Assembly: GCA_037355855.1 (NCBI GenBank)
Contig: CM074764.1
Location: forward strand, 1,612,001-1,676,000
Length of the DNA stretch: 64,000 nucleotides
Source: Pseudo-nitzschia pungens
Taxonomy: Eukaryota; Bacillariophyta; Bacillariophyceae; Bacillariales; Bacillariaceae
Direction of reading: 5' to 3'
A program made the position numbers and the translations under genes. How positions within the stretch are numbered: the first letter of the stretch is position 1; every line of letters starts with the position of its first letter. Positions 10,696 to 20,744 of the stretch are shown here, in pieces. The notes below the pieces were generated by a model that did no database searches, had not been told where the DNA came from, and was given only the letters and a program-made list of their open reading frames with translations.

Positions 10696-11119
10696 TGTTG
10701 AGATGGTTGAAATATACGGGTTAATAGAAGTGTTACTTTATTGGATTCTATCTTTTACAAAATATGAGCCAGGTATTCTCCTCCAATAATCCCAACAATT
10801 GTTCTAACAACCATTGTAAATCACTCCTAAACCTCTTCCTGTGATAAACTCGCCAATATCTCTTTTGTCACTGCTCTAAGTACCTTCAGTTGGAGACATT
10901 GAATATTTGTTCAACTATCTTGTCTTCATCGCAGATTCACCATATTTCTGTCCTTACTATTGACTTTGTGAGCCTGAAATATTTGCTAGTTTGCACCTCT
11001 TGCCATCTGTTTTAGTGCTTTGTGTATCTTCTCCTTCGAACTGTATTTCTTCTCCTTTGAACTGTGTTTCCTTCATTATTTCGTCTGTCCGTTCTTCATT
11101 TGACCACTTTGTCTCAACA
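10696..11119 (-). repeat. 5' LTR of the copia element
   Basis: A 424-bp copy identical to 4796-5219, followed by the second copy of the target duplication (CTCTT, 11120-11124). It should carry the promoter that drives minus-strand transcription of gag-pol. Confidence 0.97.
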
Positions 11120-11124
11120 CTCTT

Positions 11125-11970
11125 TACCAAGACTCCAAGGAAGGCAAGCCCTTTGTTAATGTCTTGAAGGAACAAGGAATCATCCCTGGTATCAAGGTCG
11201 ATACTGGCCTTAAGCCTCTTTGCGGCGGTGGAGAAGGTGAGACATGGTGCTCGGGTTTGGACGGACTTTACGACAAGTGCGTCCTCCACTATGCCAAGGG
11301 TGCCCGATTTGCCAAGTGGCGCACTGCCCTTCGCATCGACGTCGAGAAGGGATTTCCCACCGATTACGCCATCGATGAGGCCGCCCATGGACTCTCTCGA
11401 TACGCTCGCATCTGCCAAGAGGCCGGTTTGGTCCCCATCGTTGAACCCGAAATCTTAATTGACGGCAACCACGACATTTACACCACCGCCAAGGTTCAAG
11501 AACGTGTCATCACTACGGTCTACAAGAAGCTTCAAGAGTGCGGTGTTATGCTCGAGGGAACTTTGTTGAAGCCCTCCATGACCGTTTGCGGTGTTGACTG
11601 TGAAGAGAAGCCCGCTGTCGAAGAGATTGCAAGAATGACTGTCCAAACTCTTTCTCGATCCATTCCATCCGCCATGCCTGGTGTCACCTTCTTGAGTGGA
11701 GGAATCTCCGAAGAAGATTCTTCTATTTATCTAAACGAAATCAATAAAATTGACCGAGTTGCACCTTTCGCTCTCACCTTCTCCTTCTCCCGTGCCCTGC
11801 AATCTTCGTGCTTGAAGACATGGGACGGAAAGGAAGAAAACTACAAGAAAGCCCAAGATCAACTACTCGCCCGCGCCAAGGCCAACTCGGAGGCCTCTTC
11901 CGGATCCTACAAGCCCGGGTCGCAGCCTTCCATGCAGGAATCTCTATACGTCAAGAACTACGTTTACTAA
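11125..11970 (+). pseudogene. Plastid class I fructose-bisphosphate aldolase, 3' part, separated from its start by the copia element
   Basis: This continues exon 2 of the aldolase that begins at 4367: YQDSKEGKPFVNVLKEQGI, IKVDTGLKPLCGGGEGE, ARFAKWRTALRI, GLVPIVEPEILIDGNHDI, then EGTLLKPSMTVCG with the Schiff-base lysine (about residue 259 of the reconstructed numbering), and FLSGGISEEDSS. It ends in the C-terminal Tyr (YVKNYVY) that class I aldolases need for full activity. All recognisable catalytic parts are intact and there is no frameshift, which fits a very recent interruption. An internal ATG at 11164 would give a protein lacking the N-terminal barrel strands and targeting signal, which is unlikely to be active. 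An intact allele or paralogue may exist elsewhere (inference). Confidence 0.93.
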
Positions 11971-12539
11971 GGAATCATAGACAGACAAAGCTATGCGGAA
12001 TGAAATTGAAATCCATTGGCTACGGGAAGACATATTTCATATGAGATTAGATTTTAATGCAACTTAGTTTTTGGTTCGACGACCTTCTTCTGCATCAACT
12101 GTTTCCCACAATTTTCCCCTATTATTTGGCTTTTACAAAACAATGTACTTCATTACTGCAGAATTGCAGACGTTGACTCACTACAAAATTATAACATCAA
12201 TTTTTTTCTCTTCGAAATTAGCAAAAAGCCATCGACAAACAAACTTGTCGTGTTGTGGAGGCTATTCTCAAGTAATTTCTAGATGCAAAAATCAACCAGT
12301 ACAACATTGTTCGTACATATATCAACCTCAAGTCGTGCATAATTATCTCGACCAAGGTAAAGATTCTCACCATGAAGAAAACAGCATCCATACCAGACAC
12401 CGATTGAACTGGTTTTCTGATGTACCTAAACAGAAGTTGATATGACACAGTGTCCTAGTGTATGCAATGGTATCTCAACAGTGTCCTCTATAATCTCACT
12501 AATTCCCAGCAATCTATTTGCTGCTGTTGTTGCTGCTGT

Positions 12540-12570
<31 letters not shown>

Positions 12571-13574
12571 GTTGTTATCTATTTCCACAACATCAATGAT
12601 GCTTTCAGACAAGCAATTTCATCTAAGATTTCATACTCTTGAGATATTTTGATAAATAGCTCAAACAGCTTTATGGGATTCCTCTAGGACTCCTAGCAAG
12701 TCAAGAACATGAGTGGTTTCAAGTGTATCAGCTATATCAACAGAAAGAGAGTTCTTGTTGATTCATTTGGCTTCCAAAGTGAGAAAATTTTGAATGAAGC
12801 TTGGAACAGAATTTTCTTGCTATTTATTTCAGTTTGTGTATTGTTTTTTGCATGGCGATTTTGATACCTACCTCTTTTTATTTCTGGCACTAACTCTACA
12901 TATTTTACACAACTCACAACTTCAAAAGAAACACTCCACTTTCAATGAAAATTAATGTGAAGTTTCCCTTTACACCCTTACTTTTCATATGAGGCTATCA
13001 CCTAGGCTAAAAAATATTTTGGACTGTTTCATTTATTTGTTTTGCTTCTATGTATTTGCGACTCTCTTGGTTTTGAATGTGGTGGTCGTGTCTATGATTT
13101 TGGAATTATTCTCCTTTCCCCTCACGACACCAACTCAACCAATGGCCACCTTGGTGGAAAAACTTGTATCTTTATGATGTCATTTTAAATAATGTTGTTT
13201 CCAAAAAAGGAAGCAACAAAAGTGAGAATGATTCCACGTTGGATCTCCTGTTTTGGAAACAAGTACTAGTATGCAACTTGCTGCACTCTAGTATAGCCTT
13301 ATTCAAAGTATTAGTATCAAGTTGGTTATGTGCTTAGCTTAGAGATAGCGATGTCGAATGAAAAATTAGTACGCAGACCAAGCAATATTGATCTGACGAT
13401 ATCAATTGTTGCACGAGTATTTCATTTCCCCTCTTCTGTCATCCATACCGGAAGCTATCGTGTGGAGAGCCCGACTTGTACGGTACGACGAAGCCAGAAT
13501 CCTGTTCGTTTCGAAAGCAATCGATTGCAAAATGCCATGAAGCTAGTGAACAAGATTGTTACTGGTAAAATTTC
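11971..13574. other. Intergenic region with a CTG/GTT microsatellite
   Basis: No gene is supported. Bases 12517-12577 are a run of TGT/TGC triplets (GCTGTTGTTGCTG type), which produces a spurious Val/Ala-rich ORF. The rest is AT-rich. The adjacent genes are convergent here (aldolase on plus, the Cys-rich gene on minus), so their 3' ends and poly(A) signals should lie at the borders. Confidence 0.55.
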
Positions 13575-14333
13575 CTAACCTCGAAGCCGTTTAAATCGCC
13601 TTGACCCACCCTGGACTGTGTCTAAGTCGACTTGTTCTTTACCACTCAATTCATCTCGAAGCTCTGCCTCCAATTCATTAGGACAATTTCCCATCAGCTG
13701 TTCAGACTGACATGATTCATAGGTGTCGATTTCGCTATTGATGTCTCCGACATTCTTGTATCGACACATGTTTATGTACTCTGCGCAACCGTTGTTACCA
13801 CAGTACAGGCAATCCACTTCGAAAGTGGCAAAGTCCATACAAGCGGGAACTCCCTCCTTCCCGTCATGACATTTCACAATTTTTGATCCCTCTACATTAA
13901 CTTTTCGACAAGCTTTCACACCACTGCATTTTACTTCATCCAAGATCCCACCACTGATGTGTGCAACGTCGCATGCTACAGATCCCACGCAAGAGACCGT
14001 TCGCTTGCGGTTTGCTGCAAGTGCAAGATCGCTAGAAATTATCTCGGTTCTGTGACACGCATGAAGTCCTTCACACAGAACAGACTCTGTAAAATTAATT
14101 ATTTGAGCGCCATTACAAGCTTCGTTGTCGACACACTTTACGATAGGACAATCTTTGATAACTGCCCCTCGACATTTGGAGTGTCCGCGGCAATCAACGT
14201 ACGCCTCGACATTGTCTCCGTCGATGACGAAGAAATCACTTGTTTTGTCCTCACCGTTTAGCGTAACTTGGCACGCATGTATTGTAGACGGAAGCACCAA
14301 GGGTATAAAAAACGTAAACTGTCGCATTTTCAT
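13575..14333 (-). CDS. Secreted cysteine-rich repeat protein of unknown function
   Basis: I do not recognise the family. The frame continues upstream to a GTG at 14378, but the first ATG is at 14333 (252 aa), and it starts at once with a signal peptide (MKMRQFTFFIPLVLPSTIHA|CQV). The mature part has irregular repeats of about 25-30 residues with paired cysteines spaced like C-x(2-4)-G-x(2-3)-A-C-x(3-5)-I: VDCRGHSKCRGAVI, VKCVDNEACNGAQI, VLCEGLHACHRTEI, VSCVGSVACDVAHI, VKCSGVKACRKVNV. This suggests a solenoid with one stacked disulfide ladder (inference). A second Cys-rich block (CLYCGNNGCAEYINMC) and a charged tail ending RRFKRLRG follow. No transmembrane segment is seen. It is probably extracellular or in the endomembrane system. 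Confidence 0.75.
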   Translation of the reverse strand: MKMRQFTFFIPLVLPSTIHACQVTLNGEDKTSDFFVIDGDNVEAYVDCRGHSKCRGAVIKDCPIVKCVDNEACNGAQIINFTESVLCEGLHACHRTEIISSDLALAANRKRTVSCVGSVACDVAHISGGILDEVKCSGVKACRKVNVEGSKIVKCHDGKEGVPACMDFATFEVDCLYCGNNGCAEYINMCRYKNVGDINSEIDTYESCQSEQLMGNCPNELEAELRDELSGKEQVDLDTVQGGSRRFKRLRG

Positions 14334-15600
14334 TTTTAATTTTCTTGTCAGGACTTTGCTCAAAATTTGGAATTGCACTCTGTACCGTTTTGGAGTAACG
14401 AAGTCCGATATGGTGTAGTACTGTGGTTGTGGTCGTTTTATGTTGTCTCACAATCAACGATCAACAACGCAATTTCGTGCCCATTTCATGATGTAATCGT
14501 GCGACTACATAATACAGTAACCTTTTAAGGTTACTCCGTAATAACATAAAATATTCGCTCCACGCTGTCACGCGAAACAGAGAAAAAGAACCACATCGGA
14601 ATCAGTGAAAATGACTGTTTGCTCGTGAAAAAATAAAGCCTCACCTCACAATGACTTCAATAAACGAAGCGAACCAAGACAAAACAACACGAGGCTTAGG
14701 AACCACATTTTAGCCGAGATGAAAAGGGACGATGAAACAAAGTTCGTGGATCCCTGGACCACAATATAAAATGAATTAAGATTAAGATTACCTGTACCAT
14801 TGAACCCCCATCACGAAGTTCTTACAATAGCAATGGTCTTTTTCATGCTTTTTGTAGTTTCCCACTCGGTGATACAGTACTCGTACCTTGTTTGGTAAAA
14901 CCTTACCATAAACACATCTCAAATACTAGTAACCTTAAAAGGTTAAACCTTACTTCCTATTCTGCAAACACCGACGAACCCAGGGTACTGGTGCGGTAAA
15001 GTTACTTGTACATAGTAATCTTACCGGTACGTCAACTTTATGAATCGAATACTGATAAACGTACTCTTACCCGAAACCTTACAGCCAACGTTTGAAATTT
15101 TGCGAAGCATGTCGGACTGGGCACGTGCACAGCTAAGTACTATCGGCGAAACTAGGTCCCGAATGTTGTGAGAACCGAAATTATTATTGAAGAGTTATTC
15201 TGAACGGAACCTTCAAACGTCCAGGTACCAGGTACGTTACACGTACCATGACTGAACAATTATTATTATTACGAAGTATTTCTTTTACAACTGTTCATAA
15301 TATAGGGAGCTCGATAGAGACTAATTCTGCACCTCAATCAATTCGTTACTCGAGGGGGTTTTAAAATTCGAATCCCTTGAGTATGGCAAGAAGGGACAAA
15401 ACTGATAGAGCTGTTTATGCTTGATGAGTTCATTCAAATGCAGGATCCAATTGGATCATCATATTATGGTATTACAAGCCAGAGACATCATGAAGTCATG
15501 CTGAAGTTCCAGCTGCACTATAAAGTTAATACACAAGAGGAGATAATATTTTACAAATGTTGAAGGCAAGCCTGCAAGATAGTCTAATAATGAATCCAGG
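14334..15600. other. Intergenic region rich in GTAAGGTTAC-type words
   Basis: No coding region is seen. It contains several copies of the short words (AACCTTTTAAGGTTACTCCG near 14520, ACCTTAAAAGGTTAAACC near 14933, CCTTACCATAAAC, GGTACGT) that recur in the intergenic stretches of this window. It lies upstream of the secreted Cys-rich gene and should include its promoter. Confidence 0.5.
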
Positions 15601-15739
15601 ATATCTCACTGCACAGATGCATTAGTCAAAGAAGATACAAGAGGAGAATGACTGTCATCTGCAGTTGCTAATGGGATCAATACATCCCCACTTCTGTTTA
15701 CTGCTAAGCCTTACTATCTATCCTGAGATGTGGCTCACG

Positions 15740-16880
15740 CACGGAAGAGGTCGTGTCAGTCAGTGGCTCTTTGTTAAGGCTGATACAACAGCGCAATCCC
15801 AAACCAAAGCTAAGGACAAGAACATCTCCATTGAATGCAAGGACCTGAAGGAGTACTGCAGAAGGTGTATGAATACCTTCAAAAAAAGAGATCCCACAAT
15901 TGAAATCCTAGTCAGGCCAGTGCTCCTGCACACACTAGACCACAGGTCATCAACAAATTGGCAGAGGTATGTGTGGAAGGATTGGACCAGAAGGGAAGGG
16001 GGAGAATACTCTGGGGTCTTATGGACTCAGTGTACTACAAATCCATAGTTCTAAGGCACTTTGTGGACCAAACTCAAGTAACAAACCAATACCACTGATC
16101 TATCACCTACTACAATACATATGCTGGGGGCAAACTTTGTACCAAGTCTGCGGCTTCAGCGGGACTATGGCTGGTAGAGTTTTCAAAGTCCAGGCTAAGT
16201 TTAGCTTTCACATATCTAAACCAAAGGGCTTCCCATCATTGCACACTTTTGTACCAAGTTGTCTGTCACTGTTGGCATCTGAGTAGCAACAGAATAATTT
16301 TGTCATCTCTGGGAATGCAAGCCCACAAGCTTTATAAGAGATAGCATTCATTTTGCCTTCGTTCAAGCTTTCTGCTCTGCTAGGCCTTGGTAATGGGTTC
16401 TTTTCCCCTTCTTCCCTGCAAGTTTGTTCAGATGACCAGAATGTGAGAGTAGCATCTCAAGTATCCTTGTAAGTTTCTCTACAACCTTGTTGGAAAGGGC
16501 TAATCTTTGGAAAGCACTTTTCTCGCCAATCATGTCAAGAAACATCTTATAGGGTGTTTACTAGTTTTCTTGGAGGCCCAAAGATGCTGCAGCGCTTCCA
16601 ACTTCCTTAGCAAATAAAGTCAATGATAGTCATTGAAACACAAATAATGCCAATGCAAGAAACAAAGCTAATGCCAATGCAAGAAACTAAGAAAACTCCA
16701 GCTTTCAATGGTTTCCTCATGGTCAATATTACTGGGTGGGGACAATAGTAATATGATGTATGTCATAAGGAATGATTCAAAATCATGCTCAGGCTCAGGC
16801 CTAGTACTGATGATCAGACTAGTAGTGATATGTAAGTTGTTAGTTAGTCTTAATCATTTCCCATTAATACAGTCTCCTGG
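15740..16880. mobile_element. Decayed gypsy element debris related to the element at 36312-41433
   Basis: Three kinds of fragment are recognisable by resemblance to the gypsy element at 36-41 kb. On the plus strand about 15790-15905 encodes ECKDLKEYCRRCMNTFKKRDPTIEI, like ERDLKEYRRKYRKTFKRKDPITEI in that element's gag. On the minus strand about 16190-16620 matches its RNase H/RT-connection part, including HLNKLAGKKGKR and LAEQKA. About 16795-16880 resembles its LTR (ACTAGTAGTGATATG, GTTAGTTAGTCT, CAGTCTCCTGG). The fragments are in opposite orientations and full of stops, so this is an old, rearranged relic. No functional gene remains. Confidence 0.7.
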
Positions 16881-17616
16881 CAGTGTGTGATCACATGGAC
16901 TTCCTAAAATTTCCATTCCAGTCATGACAAGAGAATGCCCATATTTAAAGCATAAAGCAAGGACACTGAGGTGGATAGAGGAGTGACATCGCAATAAGAA
17001 ATTAAGATCATTTTCAGACTTCTGCCTAGTCCACGGATTAGGTGAAGACCATCATTGACCTAGTGAACCTCAGCCCAATAAAAGAGCACTACCGTATGGT
17101 TCAAACCCAACAACAATCACACCTGTCCCTATCACCTGAAAGTTCAGAGCAGGTATGATCAAAATTAAGCCTTCAATTACCAACATAGTGTTTTCAGGGT
17201 CCAATCACCAACAGACTATTGTCACAGTCGTTATGGTACTCATGAGCAAGAATCAGTTGACATGAATACTGCTCAAGGGATGCAATGTAAAAGCAACATT
17301 GCTATGTACAGCCTTCTTGAGTATACACCAAGCTGGATCTTTGGAACAGGGATGGACCATGGTAGAGAACTGAGGGATGCATGTGTTAGGCATAACAAAT
17401 TTCTCTCCTTGTAAATTCATCACATGTCAATGGAGAGACATGATTCATTCCTTAATTTCTCATGAACATTGATTGAGAGTCATCTCCATGTACAATGTTG
17501 CCCATCTAGTGTTACTAGCTTTAACCGAATGTTTTAAAAAAGATTGCATTTTTGAGTTTGTAACAATACTTCTTTTATTACCATCGGCTATTTCTGAAAA
17601 TCGGCCAAATTTGGCC
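16881..17616. other. Intergenic, probably further decayed repeat sequence
   Basis: No ORF of interest is present. Its base composition resembles the relic to its left. The 3' end of the coiled-coil gene lies at its right border. Confidence 0.4.
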
Positions 17617-19065
17617 TTATCGCTCGCTTAGTAACTTGTCCAAAGATGTTTGGTATTCTAGCTTTTTTTTCTCCATCTTCCTCAATAATTTGGGATCGTT
17701 TTCGTCTCGAGCTCTCGCGATCGCCTTGACAACCTTACGCAATTTCTTCTTCAATAACTCAATTTCCTCTTCTCTCTCCTGTGTGTTTTCTGGTGATTCA
17801 TTGTTGCGTGAATTCGAATCAAATGAACGCCCTGATAGAGGAGTTGCATCGTCTCGATCGAGGGGAATTGGCTTTTCCTCAACAGTGACCTCATGTTGTG
17901 CATGACGACGAGAGGACGAGCCTTCAGTACTCCCCATTTCCGCTTCATTTAGCGTGTCCAAAGCCATTTTATATTCGCTGCTCTTCAGTTTGTATTTCTT
18001 GAGCTCTGCCGGATCATTTGTGGCTGCAATCAACTTTTGTACTTTTTTCAGCTTCTTTTTCAGTGTTTTTTTATCGTGTGTAATGGCGCCGAAAGAACCA
18101 CCCGTTCTTCTCTCACTAATTATACTGTCGTGAAACTGTTCGGTGCGTGACCTTTGCTCTCCATTCCCTTCCGATTTATGTCTAACTTCCTCGACAGTTT
18201 CTTTCAAAAGGTCTTCCTCCTCGCTGTCCTCATCTAATTGTAAATCTCTTAGGCCATTTCTGACACCAGCGCCGACATCGAGGAGTGTTTCGTTGATGTG
18301 AAGCGGAATTTTGTTGCAAGCATCAGTGTCGCCTTCATTGGTCTTCATCCTCAGGGCGTCTGTGTATTGTTCGCGTTTCTTCCTTAGCTTTTTCAATTGT
18401 GTGGAATCTAATTCCAACATACCCCTTTTGTTATAGGCCGATTCTTCGGCTTCTAGCAGTTTCTCAACTTTTTTTAGTTTCTTCCGAAGTGTTCTCTCAT
18501 CATAGTTATACGTATTGCTCTGCGAGCTCGAAATAGTAAATAAACTGTCCATCCCGGAAGAGAAAGATTCCATATTCTTTCCATAGGGGGAGAGGCCAGT
18601 ATTCTCTGCTATAGTCTGCAAATCTTTGTTTTTGTGATCTGGTTTCAGTGCATTTGGCATGAAATCAGACATGGAGAAGTTCAAAAGTGACGAAGACGAC
18701 CCTTCCATTCCTGGTTGTTCCACGAGTGTTTCTAAAGGCTCTCCAAGTAGTTCGTTTGGTTCGATTTCGGCTGTTTCAAATAATACATCCGACTCAGCGT
18801 AATTCATAATTTCTTCGATCTCACTTGAGTACTGATCTTGCTTCTTCGATAACTTTCGCAAAATATTTTTGTCAGTTTCTTTCGCTAACAACTTTGACGT
18901 TTTCCGAAGCTTCTTTTGCAACAGAACAGTTTCGTCGATCAAACCTTTATACTCCTCCCGCTTTTCAATCAAGTCTTCATTGTTGTCGTCGTCTGCCGTA
19001 TTGTTAAGCCATGTTTCCAAGAGGTAAAGCCTCTCTTGGAGAAATTCCACTTCGGTCGACGTCAT
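17617..19065 (-). CDS. Charged coiled-coil repeat protein, unknown function
   Basis: This is 482 aa from ATG at 19065 (MTSTEVEFLQERLYLLETWL); a TTG nine bases upstream is less likely. I do not recognise a named family. The protein has four copies of a lysine-rich helical module of about 45 residues, roughly [LK]-K-K-L-K-K-V-x-K-L-[IL]-x...-L-x-K-x-x-K-K-x-x-[EQ]-Y-x-x-A-L. They start at about residues 48 (LQKKLRKTSKLLAKE), 198 (LRKKLKKVEKLLEAE), 330 (LKKKLKKVQKLIAAT) and 437 (LKKKLRKVVKAIARA). Each probably forms a helical hairpin. Acidic and serine-rich linkers separate them. There is no signal peptide or membrane segment. A cytoskeletal or scaffold role is possible but not shown. Confidence 0.8.
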   Translation of the reverse strand: MTSTEVEFLQERLYLLETWLNNTADDDNNEDLIEKREEYKGLIDETVLLQKKLRKTSKLLAKETDKNILRKLSKKQDQYSSEIEEIMNYAESDVLFETAEIEPNELLGEPLETLVEQPGMEGSSSSLLNFSMSDFMPNALKPDHKNKDLQTIAENTGLSPYGKNMESFSSGMDSLFTISSSQSNTYNYDERTLRKKLKKVEKLLEAEESAYNKRGMLELDSTQLKKLRKKREQYTDALRMKTNEGDTDACNKIPLHINETLLDVGAGVRNGLRDLQLDEDSEEEDLLKETVEEVRHKSEGNGEQRSRTEQFHDSIISERRTGGSFGAITHDKKTLKKKLKKVQKLIAATNDPAELKKYKLKSSEYKMALDTLNEAEMGSTEGSSSRRHAQHEVTVEEKPIPLDRDDATPLSGRSFDSNSRNNESPENTQEREEEIELLKKKLRKVVKAIARARDENDPKLLRKMEKKKLEYQTSLDKLLSER

Positions 19066-20390
19066 TGACTGCAATGTGATTGTGACTATTGTGAAGTCAA
19101 TCGCTCTCTTGCGATGAAGAAGAAATCATAAGTACCGGTACGAGTTCAGGAGATGATTGAGTCGATATTGTTTGATAACCTTTAACAAACATTGTCTCAT
19201 GTGTTTCTTAGGTGCATGATTGATGACGGGGTTGAAAGTCGTTAAAAGACCTCCTTGCACTACGTTTTTTTTGAAGAGTATGCGTCCCTAGTGTAACACA
19301 TCGGCTTATATCCTTGTAAGTTCTTTGAAATAGCCCAACATACGTTCCAACGTATGATGGGCTTTTTCAATTTGAATAATTTTTATCTCGTCACAAAATT
19401 AAAAAAGACAGCGATTAAAATCATTTGGGCTTTGAGTTGTGTTCATTACGAAGGGGAATGGATAAAAATATTTTTTAACATCCAATTTTTGTTTTCGAAA
19501 AAAATCCTCTAGTTCGTTGTTTTTTCAGAATGCAAGAAGACTTCTTTAAAATTCAGAAAGCCATACTAGTACGGGTTTTTACGAAGCACAAACTGACATC
19601 CGGGCCACAAAATAAGGTCAAAAATTTGAAAATAACTCCATTTCAACAACCACAACAGCAGGACCAATCTACCCCCCCTAGCTCCATAACCAACACCAGC
19701 TTAATTCTGATACTACAGCGTCTCCATCTTCACTACTACAGCAATAAGCTCTCCAAGTTTTGAATTGATTGGAGCGCTTGGTTTGCAGAATCAAACTGGC
19801 AAAGCAGCAGCAAAATTGGTTATTTTTTTTTATCGAAAAACTAGTAACAACGGCGAAAATTGATATCTCCCCCCTCTCTATCGATTTGGACCGGACCACT
19901 TTGGACAGCTCAGTTACATAAAGAAGGACAACCCCTCCAATTTGCAGATCGATTATTTGTTACAGCGCAACTTGCCTTTATTATTGTTGCAAATACATGA
20001 TGTTATCAGAGCAAAAAAAAGTGATCAAAATTTCGTCTCGGAGCTTTCGTACCTCTATCAATCAAAAATATGGTAGACAGATGGACGGTGAGACAGGATA
20101 AGGGTTAAGTAAGCAAAGTCACTTGCTGATGCACGTGTAGAAAGTGTACTGTGTTCTACGGTGTCTCAGTGACTTTACTTACTAAACCCTTAAGCATTTG
20201 ACCACAATTGAGACTTTTTTATCTTTCCAAATTGTGTGAGATTCCATTTTTTACGCACCTTTCGTGGAATCTTGTTCAATTTAGAACGTTACATGAGTGT
20301 CAATTGTTGTCAGATGCATAGTATCTTGAAAAATCATTTTTCAACCAAAGCCCAAAAAAATGGATATCCAAAGCAAATAATCACCATGCC
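19066..20390. other. Intergenic region
   Basis: No supported gene. It contains AT-rich sequence. GTGTACTGTG... near 20135 and the words flanking it (AAGTGACTTTGCTTACTTAACCC against GTCACTTGCTG) form loose inverted copies. An open frame at 19530-19763 has no protein-like character. Confidence 0.45.
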
Positions 20391-20391
20391 T

Positions 20392-20744
20392 TCAGCTACA
20401 CAGGATATACTGCACTGCTGCCTGGGACAATATGTGAAGAAGAACTCTCAAAGAGGGGAAGGAACTACTAACCAAAGTATTTGGCTGATATATCTGTTTG
20501 CATTTAAGTTGACATTTTCTGCTGCATTTTGAAATGCTTTTTTGGTACATAGAAGTTTTCTTTGTCTTTCCTGTAAACAAAGGGACTTTGACACTGTCTT
20601 TGTGGTCCCACTTGTTGGAGAATGTGAGTGCAACAGGCTCTTGGTCAAAACTTTGAAAGGAACTACAATTGTAGTTGATTGGTGGGTATCTGTACCTTCC
20701 TGCCATTGTTCATAGATCAAAGTGTTTTTTAATCTGTCCTCCAA
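20392..20744 (-). pseudogene. Gag relic of the 49-55 kb gypsy family
   Basis: On the minus strand from 20706, MAGRYRYPPINYNCSS...DSVKVPLFT parallels the start of the intact gag at 54401 (MAGIYRDPPIAYKSSF...DSMKVPLFT). After a frameshift the match continues in another frame (RKLLCTKKAFQNAAENVNL against EELLFVEESFRNAAKLLRL). No LTR or pol is seen next to it. It is a frameshifted fragment, left by an old insertion of a related element. Confidence 0.7.

Larger units (their letters stand above)
4796..11119 (-). mobile_element. Complete Ty1/copia LTR retrotransposon (CoDi-like), inserted in an aldolase exon
   Basis: This is a 6324-bp element read on the minus strand. It has 424-bp LTRs at both ends beginning TGTTGAG and ending CTCAACA, a 5-bp target duplication CTCTT, and one gag-pol frame in copia order (gag, protease, integrase, reverse transcriptase, RNase H). 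A short purine-rich tract (AATAGGGAAGTG, minus strand, next to base 5220) is a plausible polypurine primer. No tRNA-complementary primer site is obvious next to the other LTR; an imperfectly transcribed palindrome TTCTTCGAAGAA lies there instead. The two LTRs read as identical, pointing to a recent insertion. One in-frame TGA (7964-7966) breaks the integrase region. Confidence 0.97.

Noticed and set aside
11164..11970. A separate short aldolase gene starting at 11164
   Set aside because: The frame joins perfectly to the exon at 4721-4795 across the target duplication, and the internal ATG would remove the barrel start and plastid signal.
12442..12642. Val/Ala-rich ORF
   Set aside because: Product of a CTG/GTT microsatellite.
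15355..15385. T-loop-like ATTCGAATCCC suggesting a tRNA
   Set aside because: No acceptor, D or anticodon stems can be paired around it.
15665..16048. 127-residue ORF as a host gene
   Set aside because: Its only recognisable part matches gypsy gag; the surroundings are retroelement debris.
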